From positions 1 to 54,348 of the forward strand of contig WSYC01000004.1 of the NCBI GenBank assembly GCA_009773635.1: a stretch of DNA of 54,348 bases. Direction: 5' to 3'. The stretch's first letter is position 1. Each line of letters starts with the position of its first letter. Position numbers and translations under genes: made by a program. This stretch comes from Beijerinckiaceae bacterium. GTDB taxonomy: Bacteria > Pseudomonadota > Alphaproteobacteria > Rhizobiales > Beijerinckiaceae. Below are positions 19,285 through 28,207 of the stretch, piece after piece. The notes under the pieces are model-generated. The model saw only the letters and a list, made by a program, of their open reading frames with translations. It was not told the origin of the DNA and ran no database searches.

Positions 19285-19572
19285 ATGGCGAAAGAAGAAG
19301 TGATCCAGTTCGAAGGCTTGGTGCTGGAACTGCTGCCGGATGCACGGTTCCGTGTGAAGCTCGACAGCGGACACGAGATCATCGCCTATACCGCCGGGAA
19401 GATGAAGAAAAACCGCATCAAGACCCTCGCGGGTGATCGTGTAACCGTCGAGATGTCGCCCTATGATCTCGAAAAGGGCCGTCTCGTGTTCCGGCACAAG
19501 GATGAGCGTTCGGGCTTCACGCCGGGTGGCGCGCGTCCGCCGCAGAAGGGCCAGCCGCCCAAGCGCCGCTGA
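19285..19572 (+). CDS. infA: Translation initiation factor IF-1, tail-extended form
   Basis: 95 residues against the usual 72. The OB-fold core ([11 protein letters not shown] onward, with G-H-E-I-I-A-Y, K-M-K-K-N-R-I and [13 protein letters not shown]) is standard and sits in the ribosomal A site during initiation. After about residue 72 a basic, Pro/Gly-rich tail of some 20 residues follows. A tail-extended IF-1 beside a cold-shock gene suggests a cold- or stress-linked second copy of IF-1, but whether another infA exists elsewhere cannot be seen here. Confidence 0.93.
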   Translation: MAKEEVIQFEGLVLELLPDARFRVKLDSGHEIIAYTAGKMKKNRIKTLAGDRVTVEMSPYDLEKGRLVFRHKDERSGFTPGGARPPQKGQPPKRR

Positions 19573-19589
19573 TCCGTCAAGACCCGCCG

Positions 19590-20480
19590 ATGGGCAGGGT
19601 TCTTGTTCTCGGCAGCATCAACCGCGACCTCGTGCTCGCGGTTGAGACGCATCCGCGGCCCGGCGAGACCATTTCAGGTTCGGATATCCAGGAATTTCCG
19701 GGGGGCAAGGGCGCCAATCAGGCGGTTGCAGCGGCGCGCGCCGGGGCTGAAACCCTGCTCGTCGGTGCGCTCGGTGCGGATGGTTTTGGTGCCTCGATGC
19801 GCGCGTTCCTTACGGGCGAGGGCATTGATCTCAGCCGCGTCGTGACCGTGCCGGACCGTCCGACCGGGATCGCCGTCATCCTCGTCGACAAGAACGCGGA
19901 AAACACGGTGACGGTCTCACCGGGGGCGAATGCCGCGCTGGTGCCCGCAAACGCCGAAACCATCGATTTTTACCCCGGGGATCACGTCGTCAGTCAGTTC
20001 GAAGTGCCCGAGGCTTTCATCCGCGCGGGCTTCGCCAGAGCGCGGGCCGCCGGGGCGATCACGATTTTCAATCCGGCACCGATGAAGATGCTCGGCCCGG
20101 ATCTCCTCGCGCTGTGCGATATCGTCGTCCTCAACGAGACCGAGCTGGAGGCTGCCAGCGGGGAGGCTGGCCTCACCGATATCCGGCGGATCGAGGCGGC
20201 GGCACGCGGTCTCGGGCCGGCTTTGACAATTATCGTCACGCTCGGATCAAAAGGCTGCCTTGCCGTTCATCCCGATGGCGTCATCCATGTGCCCGGGCAG
20301 GCCGTGCGCGCGGTCGATACCACCGGCGCGGGCGACTGCTTCGTCGGCGTTCTGGCGGCGGGGCTCAGCGAGGGGCTTGGCCTTGAGGTCGCGCTGCGCC
20401 GCGCCAATCGTGCGGCGGCGATCAGCGTCACCCGTGCCGGGGCGGCGACGTCGATGCCGCGCCGACACGAGATCAACTGA
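19590..20480 (+). CDS. rbsK: Ribokinase (PfkB family)
   Basis: 296 residues. It phosphorylates ribose at O5. The N-terminal G-S-I-N-R-D-L-V and the substrate motif G-G-K-G-A-N-Q-A-V-A-A-A-R are typical of RbsK. The C-terminal anion-hole and catalytic-base motif D-T-T-G-A-G-D-C-F is near residue 248. It begins 17 bp after infA with no clear ribosome-binding site, so it may be read by coupling. No ribose transporter or regulator is adjacent; another PfkB sugar kinase is possible. Confidence 0.88.
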   Translation: MGRVLVLGSINRDLVLAVETHPRPGETISGSDIQEFPGGKGANQAVAAARAGAETLLVGALGADGFGASMRAFLTGEGIDLSRVVTVPDRPTGIAVILVDKNAENTVTVSPGANAALVPANAETIDFYPGDHVVSQFEVPEAFIRAGFARARAAGAITIFNPAPMKMLGPDLLALCDIVVLNETELEAASGEAGLTDIRRIEAAARGLGPALTIIVTLGSKGCLAVHPDGVIHVPGQAVRAVDTTGAGDCFVGVLAAGLSEGLGLEVALRRANRAAAISVTRAGAATSMPRRHEIN

Positions 20481-20490
20481 CCGTTACGCG

Positions 20491-21144
20491 CTATTCCGGT
20501 TCGGCGTTGCGCTTGGCCATCATGTCCTGATAGGCGGGGCGGGCATGGCAGGCCTTCATCCAGGCGCTGATATTGGGGGCGGCCTCGAAGAGTTCCTTCG
20601 CCGGCAGGGCGTAGCGGCAGACTTCCGCGACGTTGATATCCGCAACCGTGAAGCGCCCGCCCATGATGTAGCCCGTTTTCGCCAGCTCCTTGTCGAGCAC
20701 CGCGAAGGGCGCGCGCAGGGCCTCTACCGAAGCGGCTGCCAGCTTGGCATCCCGCTCCTCGGGCGGCTTGGCGGCCATGTTGTAGAGCACCTGGATCGAA
20801 TGCGGCTCGACTTCGGTCGCGGCCCAGAGCGCCCACATGGCGGCAAGCCCTTCTTCGGCGACATTCGCAGGGGCCAGCGGGCCGCCGTGTTTCCTGGCCA
20901 GATACAGGTTGATCGCCAGCGATTCATGCAGCACGAGGCCGTCGTCATCGATCGACGGGATGCGCCCGTTCGGGTTCACCGCCAGAAATTCCGGTGATTT
21001 CGTGTGGATTGTTCCGGCCGGCGGCGTGCCTTTCAGGCGATTGAACTGGATAACCGGCACGTGTTTGAACGGCAGGCCCAGCTCGTTGCAGAGCCAGACA
21101 TTCCGCGTCGCGCGTGAACGATAGACACCATAAATTGTCAGCAT
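20491..21144 (-). CDS. Glutathione S-transferase family protein
   Basis: 217 residues. The thioredoxin-like N-terminal domain (L-T-I-Y-G-V-Y-R-S-R-A-T-R-N-V) has the S-R-A position of the active site, and N-P-N-G-R-I-P-S-I-D-D holds the cis-proline. The E-S-L-A-I-N-L-Y-L-A motif binds the glutathione gamma-glutamyl group. The alpha-helical C-terminal domain contains F-T-V-A-D-I-N-V-A. The start is ATG 21144, with GAGGA upstream. It converges with rbsK, 10 bp between the stops. The substrate is unknown. Confidence 0.92.
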   Translation of the reverse strand: MLTIYGVYRSRATRNVWLCNELGLPFKHVPVIQFNRLKGTPPAGTIHTKSPEFLAVNPNGRIPSIDDDGLVLHESLAINLYLARKHGGPLAPANVAEEGLAAMWALWAATEVEPHSIQVLYNMAAKPPEERDAKLAAASVEALRAPFAVLDKELAKTGYIMGGRFTVADINVAEVCRYALPAKELFEAAPNISAWMKACHARPAYQDMMAKRNAEPE

Positions 21145-21244
21145 TGATTCCTCGGGGTGAAGAGACGGTATGCCCGCCAACATGGCAGGCTTCACGCCGA
21201 ACACAATCGAGGCGACGTCGGGAAACGAAAAATTTCCGGGGGGG

Positions 21245-22741
21245 TCAGGAGGCCGCGGTCAAAGTTCCGGCAGCGCAGGGCGCCAGATCCGCAAAGACAG
21301 TGCCGATGCCGATCAGCACCGGGGCGCCTTCCGGCAGGATCGCGACACCCTCCACCAGCGCATCGAGCGTGCCGGACCAGCGCTGCTCCTCGGGCCGCGA
21401 AATCGAGGCAATGGCGCAGGCGGGAGTGTGGCGCGCAAGCCCCTCCGCCAGAAGCCGGGCCCGGATGCCGGTGGCCTGCCGCGCGCCCATGTAGATCACG
21501 AGCGTGGCGTTTGGTGCGCCGGCCCGCGCCCAGTCGATCGTCTCCGGCACCTCGCCCTTGCGCGAATGCCCGGTCAACAGCGTCAGGCTCTGTGCGTGAT
21601 CGCGGTGGGTGAGCGAGCGGTTGACCGTTGCGGCCATCGCCTGCGCCGAGGTGACGCCGGGAACAACGGCAACCGGGACACCGGCGGCTTCCAGCGCGGC
21701 GATTTCCTCGCCGGCGCGGCCGAAAACCATGGGATCGCCGGATTTGAGCCGCACGACGTGCTTGCCCTGCCCGGCGAGCTTGAGCATCAGCGCGTTGATG
21801 TCGGACTGCGAACAGCTTTCGCGGCTGCCGCGCTTGCCGACCATCATGCGCCTGGCTTCGCGCCGCGCTAGTTCCAGCACCGCGTCGGAGACGAGATCGT
21901 CGAACAGGATGACATCCGCGCTTTGCAAGGCACGGACGGCCTTGATGGTCAGGAGCTCCGCGTCACCTGGCCCGGCACCGACGAGCGTGACGCGGCCGCG
22001 CGCGGTCGCAAGACCTGTCCGACTTTCCGTGATGAGACGGTCGATAGCGGCGTCGCTCTTCGAATCCATCCTGTCGCGAAAGGCGGCCTCGGAAAAACGC
22101 TCCCAGAACGTGCGTCGCTCCGGTCCCGGCTTGAGCACGCGCATGATACGCTCGCGGATCGCCTGCGCGCGGTCCGCCCAGTGCGCGAGCGTGGGCGGGA
22201 TCAGCATCTCGATCCGGCGGCGGATCGCCTGCCCGAGGATCGGCGCCGCGCCATCGGTCGAAATTCCGATAACGACCGGGGAGCGGTTGACGATGGAGCC
22301 GAACTGGAAATCGCAGGTTTCCGGCTTGTCGACGGTATTGACCGGCACGCCCGCAGCCTTGGCGGCGCAGCGGAAGGCCTTGGCCTCCGCGTGATCTTCG
22401 ACATCGCCGACGGCCATCGCCGCGCCGGCGAAAACATCGATCGACCACGGGCGTTGATGCAACACCAACGCGCCATCGGCGGCGCCGCGCGCGATCAGGG
22501 CGGACATCTCATCATTCACCGCTTCGGCATAGATCTCGACGAAGGCACCGCAGGCCGCGAGCAATTCCGCTTTCCACGCCGCGCCGGCCGAACCGCCAGC
22601 CAGCACCACCCGCTTGCCCCGGAGGTCAAAAAACACCGGCAGCTTGGCAAGCATGCCCAGCCGGTGCGGCCCTGTCTCCTTCGGCTTGCGGGAGTCCTCG
22701 GGTTTGCGCAGATCAGACAGCGGTCGCGAGGCGCGGATCAT
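21245..22741 (-). CDS. cysG: Siroheme synthase (precorrin-2 dehydrogenase/ferrochelatase fused to uroporphyrinogen III methyltransferase)
   Basis: 498 residues with two parts. Residues 1 to about 215 form the NAD-dependent precorrin-2 dehydrogenase/ferrochelatase (F-D-L-R-G-K-R-V-V-L-A-G-G). The rest is the SAM-dependent methyltransferase (V-T-L-V-G-A-G-P-G-D, D-D-L-V-S, G-D-P-M-V-F-G-R-A-G-E-E). It supplies siroheme for NirB in the same operon. The start is ATG 22741, seven bases after AGGAGG that lies inside the nasA end; the genes overlap by 29 bp. It is the last gene of the nitrate operon. Confidence 0.95.
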   Translation of the reverse strand: MIRASRPLSDLRKPEDSRKPKETGPHRLGMLAKLPVFFDLRGKRVVLAGGSAGAAWKAELLAACGAFVEIYAEAVNDEMSALIARGAADGALVLHQRPWSIDVFAGAAMAVGDVEDHAEAKAFRCAAKAAGVPVNTVDKPETCDFQFGSIVNRSPVVIGISTDGAAPILGQAIRRRIEMLIPPTLAHWADRAQAIRERIMRVLKPGPERRTFWERFSEAAFRDRMDSKSDAAIDRLITESRTGLATARGRVTLVGAGPGDAELLTIKAVRALQSADVILFDDLVSDAVLELARREARRMMVGKRGSRESCSQSDINALMLKLAGQGKHVVRLKSGDPMVFGRAGEEIAALEAAGVPVAVVPGVTSAQAMAATVNRSLTHRDHAQSLTLLTGHSRKGEVPETIDWARAGAPNATLVIYMGARQATGIRARLLAEGLARHTPACAIASISRPEEQRWSGTLDALVEGVAILPEGAPVLIGIGTVFADLAPCAAGTLTAAS

Positions 22742-25373
22742 CGAGCATCCTCCTGATGTCACTGCGGCAGGAGCCGCAATTGGTCCCGGCCTTCAGCGCC
22801 GCGCCGATGGTCTCGAGTGTGCCGTTTCCATCCCGGATCGCGGCAGCGATCTGGTTCACGCCAACCTGGAAGCAGGCGCAGATGATGGCGCCCGGGTCCG
22901 GCCGGTCGGCGCCACCCTGGCCTGCCAGCAGGCGGAAGCGCGCCATGCCGGCGTGCGCTTCGGGCAATGCATCGGTGATGAACCCGCGCGCGAGTGCGAC
23001 CGGTTTTGGCCCAACGAACAGCGCGCCGATCAGGCGGTCGTTTGCGAACATCGCCAAGCGGGCGATGCCGGCTTCCCGATCGAAATAGGCGATCCATTCG
23101 CCTGTTTCCGCTTCATGCCCGAACAGGGTGCGGGCGAAAGCCTGCCAATCCTCGGACACCTCAAGACCGGCGAGTTCGAGGCGATACCCGCCCGGTGCCG
23201 TCGCCAGCGCCCAATACGGGGCGGCGGAGGCGTCGGGTTTGATGGCGGAGACGGCAAACCCGTACCAGCGCGCTGCAAAGGGAACGATGGTCACCGGTGT
23301 GCGCTTCGAACCCGGTTGACCGGAAACGGGGTCCACGGCTGCGTTCACCAGCGCATCGGCGCGGGCGCGGGCGGCGAACTGGTCGGTCCAGTGCATCGGC
23401 AAAAAGACCGAGCCGCGCCGCTGCCGATCCGTGATCAGGGCGCGGACGATCACGCTGCCATGTGTGCTCGTCACCGTCACGAGGCTCGCGGCGGTGATGC
23501 CGGCCGCTTCCGCATCATCCGGGTGGATCTCGCAGAAGGGTTCGCCATAGTGTCCCATCAACCGCGATGCTTTGGCGGTGCGCGTCATCGTGTGCCACTG
23601 GTCGCGGATGCGGCCGGTGTTGAGCCAGAGCGGAAAGGCCTCGGAGCGGGGCTTCGACAGCGCGGGAACCGGCGTCGCGATCATCCGGGCCTTGCCGTCC
23701 GTGTGGAAGAAGCGGCCATCGGCGAAGAACCGCGTCTCCTGTGGCCCGGTGCCCGCAGGCTGCGGCCACTGGAATGGCGGGAGAGCATCAAAGCCGGCGT
23801 CCGTGACATCCGCATAGGCGCCGATGTCGAAATCGCGGCTGCCGGCATTCTCGAAGGCGGAAAGCGCGGCATGCTCGCGGAAGATCGCGGCGACATTCGG
23901 ATAGTCGAAGCCGGAAAACCCCATCCGCCGCCCGACTTCGGCCAGCTGCCACCAATCCGGTTGCGCTTCGCCGGGGAGGGGCAGGAAGCCGCGCTGACGG
24001 GAAATGCGGCGCTCGGAATTGGTGACCGTGCCATCCTTCTCGCCCCAGGCCGCGGCGGGCAGCAGCACATGCGCGAAGCGGGTGGTGTCCGTGTGGCGGT
24101 TGACATCGGAGACAACCACAAACGGACAGGCGCGGAGCGCTTCCTGCACGCCATCGGCTTCCGGCAGGCTGTCCGCCGGATTGGTCGCCATGATCCAGAT
24201 GGCCTTGATGCGACCCTCCGCCACGGCACGGAACATCTCGACGGCCTTGAGGCCGGGCTTGTCCGCGATGGCGGGTGAAGCCCAGAAGCGCTGCACGCGG
24301 TTCCGCGCGGCGGCATCCTCGATCGCCATATGCGCCGCCAGCACATTGGCGAGCCCGCCGACCTCGCGCCCGCCCATGGCATTGGGCTGGCCGGTGATCG
24401 AGAAGGGTGAAGCACCGGGCTTGCCGATCCGTCCGGTGAGGAGGTGGCAATTGATGATGGCATTGGCCTTGTCGGTGCCGGTGACGGACTGGTTCACGCC
24501 CTGCGAGAAGATCGTGACGACCTTCCGGGTCGTCGCGAATTCGGTGTAGAAGCCGGCGATATCCCGGGTATCAAGACCGGTGAGACCTGCGGCAACCTCG
24601 ATTGTGACCGGGGCCGCCGTTGCCAGCGCGGCCTCAAGCCCTTCGACATGGGCTTCCGTATAGGCCTGATCCCGCAGGCCTTCTGCATCGAGGTGCCGGA
24701 GCAGACCGAGGAACAGCGGCACATCCTGATCCGGTTCCAGCGCGAGGTGAAGATCGGCGGCTTCCGCCGTCATCGTCCGGCGCGGATCGATCACGATCAG
24801 GCGCGTGCCCTTCGCCGCGCGGGCGGCCAGAACGCGCTGGAACAGCACCGGGTGGCACCATGCGAAATTCGAGCCGACGAGCACGATGAGGTCGGCCTCA
24901 TCAAGGTCGGCATAACTCGCGGGCACGGTATCCGCCCCGAAGGCCCGCCGGTGCGCTGCGACGGAGGAGGCCATGCACAGGCGCGAATTGGTATCGATAT
25001 TGCCCGAGCCGATGAAGCCCTTCATCAGCTTGTTGGCGAGGTAGTAATCCTCGGTCAGCAATTGCCCGGAGACGTAGAAGGCCACCGAATCCGGTCCGTG
25101 CTCAGCGATGGTCCGGGATAAGCGGCTCGCGACAAGATCAAGCGCCTCATTCCAACTGGCGCGGGTACCGCTGATCTCCGGGTGAAGCAGCCGGCCCTCA
25201 AGACCCAGCGTTTCGCCAAGCGCCGTGCCCTTCGAACACAGCCGCCCGAAATTCGCGGGGTGGTCAGGGTCGCCCTTGATCGACACCGTGCCATTGACCT
25301 CCCGCGTCGCGAGAACGCCGCAGCCGACACCGCAATAGGGACAGGTGGTGCGGGTGGTTGCGGACGCATCCAT
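22713..25373 (-). CDS. nasA: Assimilatory nitrate reductase catalytic subunit (molybdopterin, with C-terminal BFD-like Fe-S domain)
   Basis: 886 residues. It reduces nitrate to nitrite in the cytoplasm at a bis-MGD molybdenum centre. The N-terminal 4Fe-4S ligands are C11-x2-C14-x3-C18 and C46. The molybdopterin oxidoreductase domain follows, with N-S-R-L-C-M-A-S-S as the expected Mo-site segment. The molydopterin dinucleotide-binding domain spans about 580-690. The C-terminal 60 residues (I-C-A-C-F-Q-V-G and N-C-G-S-C) form a bacterioferritin-associated-ferredoxin-like [2Fe-2S] domain, as in Klebsiella NasA. The start is ATG 25373, two bases after the nirD stop. A separate NAD(P)H reductase subunit is not in the window, so the electron donor is open. 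Confidence 0.96.
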   Translation of the reverse strand: MDASATTRTTCPYCGVGCGVLATREVNGTVSIKGDPDHPANFGRLCSKGTALGETLGLEGRLLHPEISGTRASWNEALDLVASRLSRTIAEHGPDSVAFYVSGQLLTEDYYLANKLMKGFIGSGNIDTNSRLCMASSVAAHRRAFGADTVPASYADLDEADLIVLVGSNFAWCHPVLFQRVLAARAAKGTRLIVIDPRRTMTAEAADLHLALEPDQDVPLFLGLLRHLDAEGLRDQAYTEAHVEGLEAALATAAPVTIEVAAGLTGLDTRDIAGFYTEFATTRKVVTIFSQGVNQSVTGTDKANAIINCHLLTGRIGKPGASPFSITGQPNAMGGREVGGLANVLAAHMAIEDAAARNRVQRFWASPAIADKPGLKAVEMFRAVAEGRIKAIWIMATNPADSLPEADGVQEALRACPFVVVSDVNRHTDTTRFAHVLLPAAAWGEKDGTVTNSERRISRQRGFLPLPGEAQPDWWQLAEVGRRMGFSGFDYPNVAAIFREHAALSAFENAGSRDFDIGAYADVTDAGFDALPPFQWPQPAGTGPQETRFFADGRFFHTDGKARMIATPVPALSKPRSEAFPLWLNTGRIRDQWHTMTRTAKASRLMGHYGEPFCEIHPDDAEAAGITAASLVTVTSTHGSVIVRALITDRQRRGSVFLPMHWTDQFAARARADALVNAAVDPVSGQPGSKRTPVTIVPFAARWYGFAVSAIKPDASAAPYWALATAPGGYRLELAGLEVSEDWQAFARTLFGHEAETGEWIAYFDREAGIARLAMFANDRLIGALFVGPKPVALARGFITDALPEAHAGMARFRLLAGQGGADRPDPGAIICACFQVGVNQIAAAIRDGNGTLETIGAALKAGTNCGSCRSDIRRMLDDPRLATAV

Positions 25374-25375
25374 GG

Positions 25376-25720
25376 TCAGGCCGCGCGGCTGGTGAGGGCG
25401 ACGGCCGAGATCAGCACACGGCCATCGACGATCCTGACCGGGATTTTCGGCGCACAACCCTTGTCAGCCCCCTGTGCCTCGCCGGTTTCAAGGCTGATCA
25501 CCCAGTTATGCAGCGGGCAGGTGACGCCGTGGCCATGCACGATGCCCTGGCTGAGCGGACCGCCCTTGTGCGGGCACTTGTCACGCAGGGCGAAAATCGC
25601 GCCATCGGCTGCCCGGAACACGGCGATATCGCCACCCGCCGCCTTGACGACGCGGGCGCCGCGCAAAGGAATCTCACTGGCCGGGCCGATCTCGACCCAT
25701 TCGGATGCCATGGCGTTCAT
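25376..25720 (-). CDS. nirD: Nitrite reductase small subunit (Rieske type)
   Basis: 114 residues. The Rieske-like fold carries C-P-H-K-G-G-P-L and C-P-L-H-N-W, keeping both Cys-x-His pairs for a [2Fe-2S] cluster; not all NirD proteins keep them. It partners NirB. Two starts are possible: ATG 25753, which overlaps the nirB stop as ATGA, and ATG 25720, which has AAGGAG with a 6-base spacer. The latter is chosen and gives the usual NirD length. Confidence 0.92.
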   Translation of the reverse strand: MNAMASEWVEIGPASEIPLRGARVVKAAGGDIAVFRAADGAIFALRDKCPHKGGPLSQGIVHGHGVTCPLHNWVISLETGEAQGADKGCAPKIPVRIVDGRVLISAVALTSRAA

Positions 25721-25749
25721 GATGCGCTCCTTGTTGCGATCGTCCGGCG

Positions 25750-28197
25750 TCATTCGGCGGCATGCGGCAGAGCGAACGTCGCCATCGGCGCGAACTCATG
25801 CGCATCCTTGCCGGCGACGCGTTCGGCCCAGGGGTCGGTCTGCACGTATTTCTGGCTCTCAACGAAACGATCGAAGAGTTCGCGGCGCCTGTCGGCATTC
25901 TCGATCACGGCGGCCTTGATGCTGTCCGTTCCGACGCGCTTCGCCCATTTGTAGATGCGTTCGAGATAGCGCGCCTGCTCGCGGTAGAGCTGGACGAGGG
26001 CGGCGATGATCTCGATCGCCTCGTCCTCGGTTCTGGCATGACCGAGAACCTGCGTGCCCAGGATGTCGAGCCCGGCAGCGCCGGCGAAATGGATCTCGTA
26101 GCCGCTATCGAGGCAGATGACGCCGACGTCCTTGCAGGTGGCTTCCGAGCAGTTGCGCGGGCAGCCCGAGACCGCCATCTTCACCTTTGCCGGGGTCCAG
26201 GAGCCCCACATGAATTTCTCGATCTTCACGCCGAGCCCGGTCGAATCCTGCGTGCCGAAGCGGCACCAGTCCGTGCCGACGCAGGTTTTCACCGTGCGCA
26301 GGCCCTTGGCGTAGGCTGCGCCCGAGATCATCCCGGCCGCGTTGAGATCAGCCCAGACGGCGGGAAGGTCTTCCTTCTTCACCCCGAGAAGGTCGATGCG
26401 CTGGCCGCCGGTGCATTTCACGGTCGGGATCGCGAATTTATCGACGACATCGGCGATGGCGCGCAATTCCTGCGCGCTGGTCAGTCCACCCCACATGCGC
26501 GGAACGACCGAATAGGTGCCGTCCTTCTGGATGTTGGCGTGAACGCGCTCGTTGATGTAGCGGCTCTGGCCGTCGTCCGCGTACTCGCCCGGCCAGTCGC
26601 AGACGAGGTAATAGTTCAGCGCCGGGCGGCATTTAGCACAGCCGCAGGAGGTCTTCCAGCCGAGTTCCTGCATCACCGCGGGAACGGACTTCAGCGCCTT
26701 CGCCTTGATGAGGCGCCTGACATCGTCATGCCCGAGGTCGGTGCAGGCACACATCGGCTGGATGGCGGCTGGGTTATAGGCATCACCGAGCGCGAGCCTG
26801 ATGACCTGCTCCACGAGCCCCGTGCAGGAACCGCAGGAGGCGGAGGCTTTCGTATGCGCCCGCACGCCGTCGAGATCGGTCAGCCCGAGCTCGTTGATTT
26901 TCGAGATGATCTTGCCCTTGCAGACGCCGTTGCAGCCACAGATCTCTGCCTCATCCGGCAAGGCTGCAACGGCCGCCATAGGGTCCATCGCGGACCCTCC
27001 CTGGTAACCCTGACCGAAGATCAGTGTCTCCCGCATCTCCGAGACATCGACGCCGCGCCGGATCATGTCGAAGAACCAGGCGCCATCGGCGACATCGCCA
27101 TACATCACGGCACCGAGGATGCGGTTGTCCTTGAGCACGAGCCGCTTGTAGACCCCGCGCGTGGGATCCCGCAGCACGATCTCCTCGCGCCCCGATGCTT
27201 CCGCGAAATCGCCCGCCGAGTAGAGGTCACAGCCGGTGACCTTGAGCTTTGTCGCGGTGGCGGAAGGGTGGAACTCCGCAGCGCCGCCGAGAAGGTTCGT
27301 TGCCACAACGCCGGCCATCTCGTAGAGCGGCGCAACGAGGCCGAACACCTGCCCGGAGGCCTCGGCGCATTCGCCGAGCGCGAAAATATCGGGATCCGAG
27401 GTCCGCATGTCCGGGGTCACGACGATGCCGCGGTTGACGGAGAGTCCGGCTTCCTTGCCGAGCGTGGCGTTCGGGCGGATGCCGACCGCCATCACCACGA
27501 TATCCGCCGGGTAGAGCGTGCCATCGTCGAGGCGCACACCGGTGACGCGCTTCTCGCCCTCGATCGCATGCGTGTTCGCCTTGCAATGCACTCTGATGCC
27601 GCGATTCTCGAGGCTGCGCTGGAGCAGATAGGCCGCCGCCGGATCAAGTTGGCGTTCCATCAGATGCGGCATCAGGTGCAGCACCGTCACGTCCATGCCC
27701 TGCATCTGCAGGCCCGCAGCTGCCTCCAATCCGAGCAGCCCGCCACCGATCACCACGGCCTTGCCGCCGGTCTTGGCGGCCAGCATCATCGCATGGACAT
27801 CGTCGAGATCGCGGTAGGTGACGACGCCCGCAAGCTGATGCCCCGGCACCGGGATGATGAAGGGCGACGATCCCGTCGCGATGATCAGCTTGTCGAATTC
27901 GGCGATCGCGCCATGCTCGGAGGTGACTGTCCGGGCCTCCCGGTCGATCTTCACGACCTTGTGACCCTTGTAGAGCATCACGCCGTGCCGGATGTACCAG
28001 CCGTCACCGTGGATGACGATGTCGTCATAGGTCTTCTCGCCGGACAGGACGGGCGAGAGCATGATGCGGTCGTAGTTTACCCGCGGTTCGGCGTTGAACA
28101 CCGTGATCTCGAAGGCCTCCGGCGCGGTCTCGAACAGCTTTTCGAGGGCGCGGCCCGGCGCCATGCCGTTGCCGATGATGACAAGTTTCTGCTTCAT
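25750..28197 (-). CDS. nirB: Assimilatory nitrite reductase [NAD(P)H] large subunit
   Basis: 815 residues, the family length. It reduces nitrite to ammonium with six electrons from NAD(P)H. The domains in order are an FAD/NAD(P) oxidoreductase (about 1-290, V-I-I-G-N-G-M-A and V-I-G-G-G-L-L-G), a BFD-like [2Fe-2S] region (C-G-C-N-G-V-C-K-G and C-G-S-C), and the siroheme/4Fe-4S domains. In the last, S-G-C-P-R-N-C-S-E-A and T-D-W-C-R-F-G hold the cluster. GAGGA stands seven bases before the ATG. Confidence 0.97.
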   Translation of the reverse strand: MKQKLVIIGNGMAPGRALEKLFETAPEAFEITVFNAEPRVNYDRIMLSPVLSGEKTYDDIVIHGDGWYIRHGVMLYKGHKVVKIDREARTVTSEHGAIAEFDKLIIATGSSPFIIPVPGHQLAGVVTYRDLDDVHAMMLAAKTGGKAVVIGGGLLGLEAAAGLQMQGMDVTVLHLMPHLMERQLDPAAAYLLQRSLENRGIRVHCKANTHAIEGEKRVTGVRLDDGTLYPADIVVMAVGIRPNATLGKEAGLSVNRGIVVTPDMRTSDPDIFALGECAEASGQVFGLVAPLYEMAGVVATNLLGGAAEFHPSATATKLKVTGCDLYSAGDFAEASGREEIVLRDPTRGVYKRLVLKDNRILGAVMYGDVADGAWFFDMIRRGVDVSEMRETLIFGQGYQGGSAMDPMAAVAALPDEAEICGCNGVCKGKIISKINELGLTDLDGVRAHTKASASCGSCTGLVEQVIRLALGDAYNPAAIQPMCACTDLGHDDVRRLIKAKALKSVPAVMQELGWKTSCGCAKCRPALNYYLVCDWPGEYADDGQSRYINERVHANIQKDGTYSVVPRMWGGLTSAQELRAIADVVDKFAIPTVKCTGGQRIDLLGVKKEDLPAVWADLNAAGMISGAAYAKGLRTVKTCVGTDWCRFGTQDSTGLGVKIEKFMWGSWTPAKVKMAVSGCPRNCSEATCKDVGVICLDSGYEIHFAGAAGLDILGTQVLGHARTEDEAIEIIAALVQLYREQARYLERIYKWAKRVGTDSIKAAVIENADRRRELFDRFVESQKYVQTDPWAERVAGKDAHEFAPMATFALPHAAE

Positions 28198-28207
28198 GGC
28201 CCTGTCC

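Noticed and set aside
22614-24278. 554-codon plus-strand frame opposite nasA and cysG
   Set aside because: Shadow of two confidently identified genes; no domain pattern.
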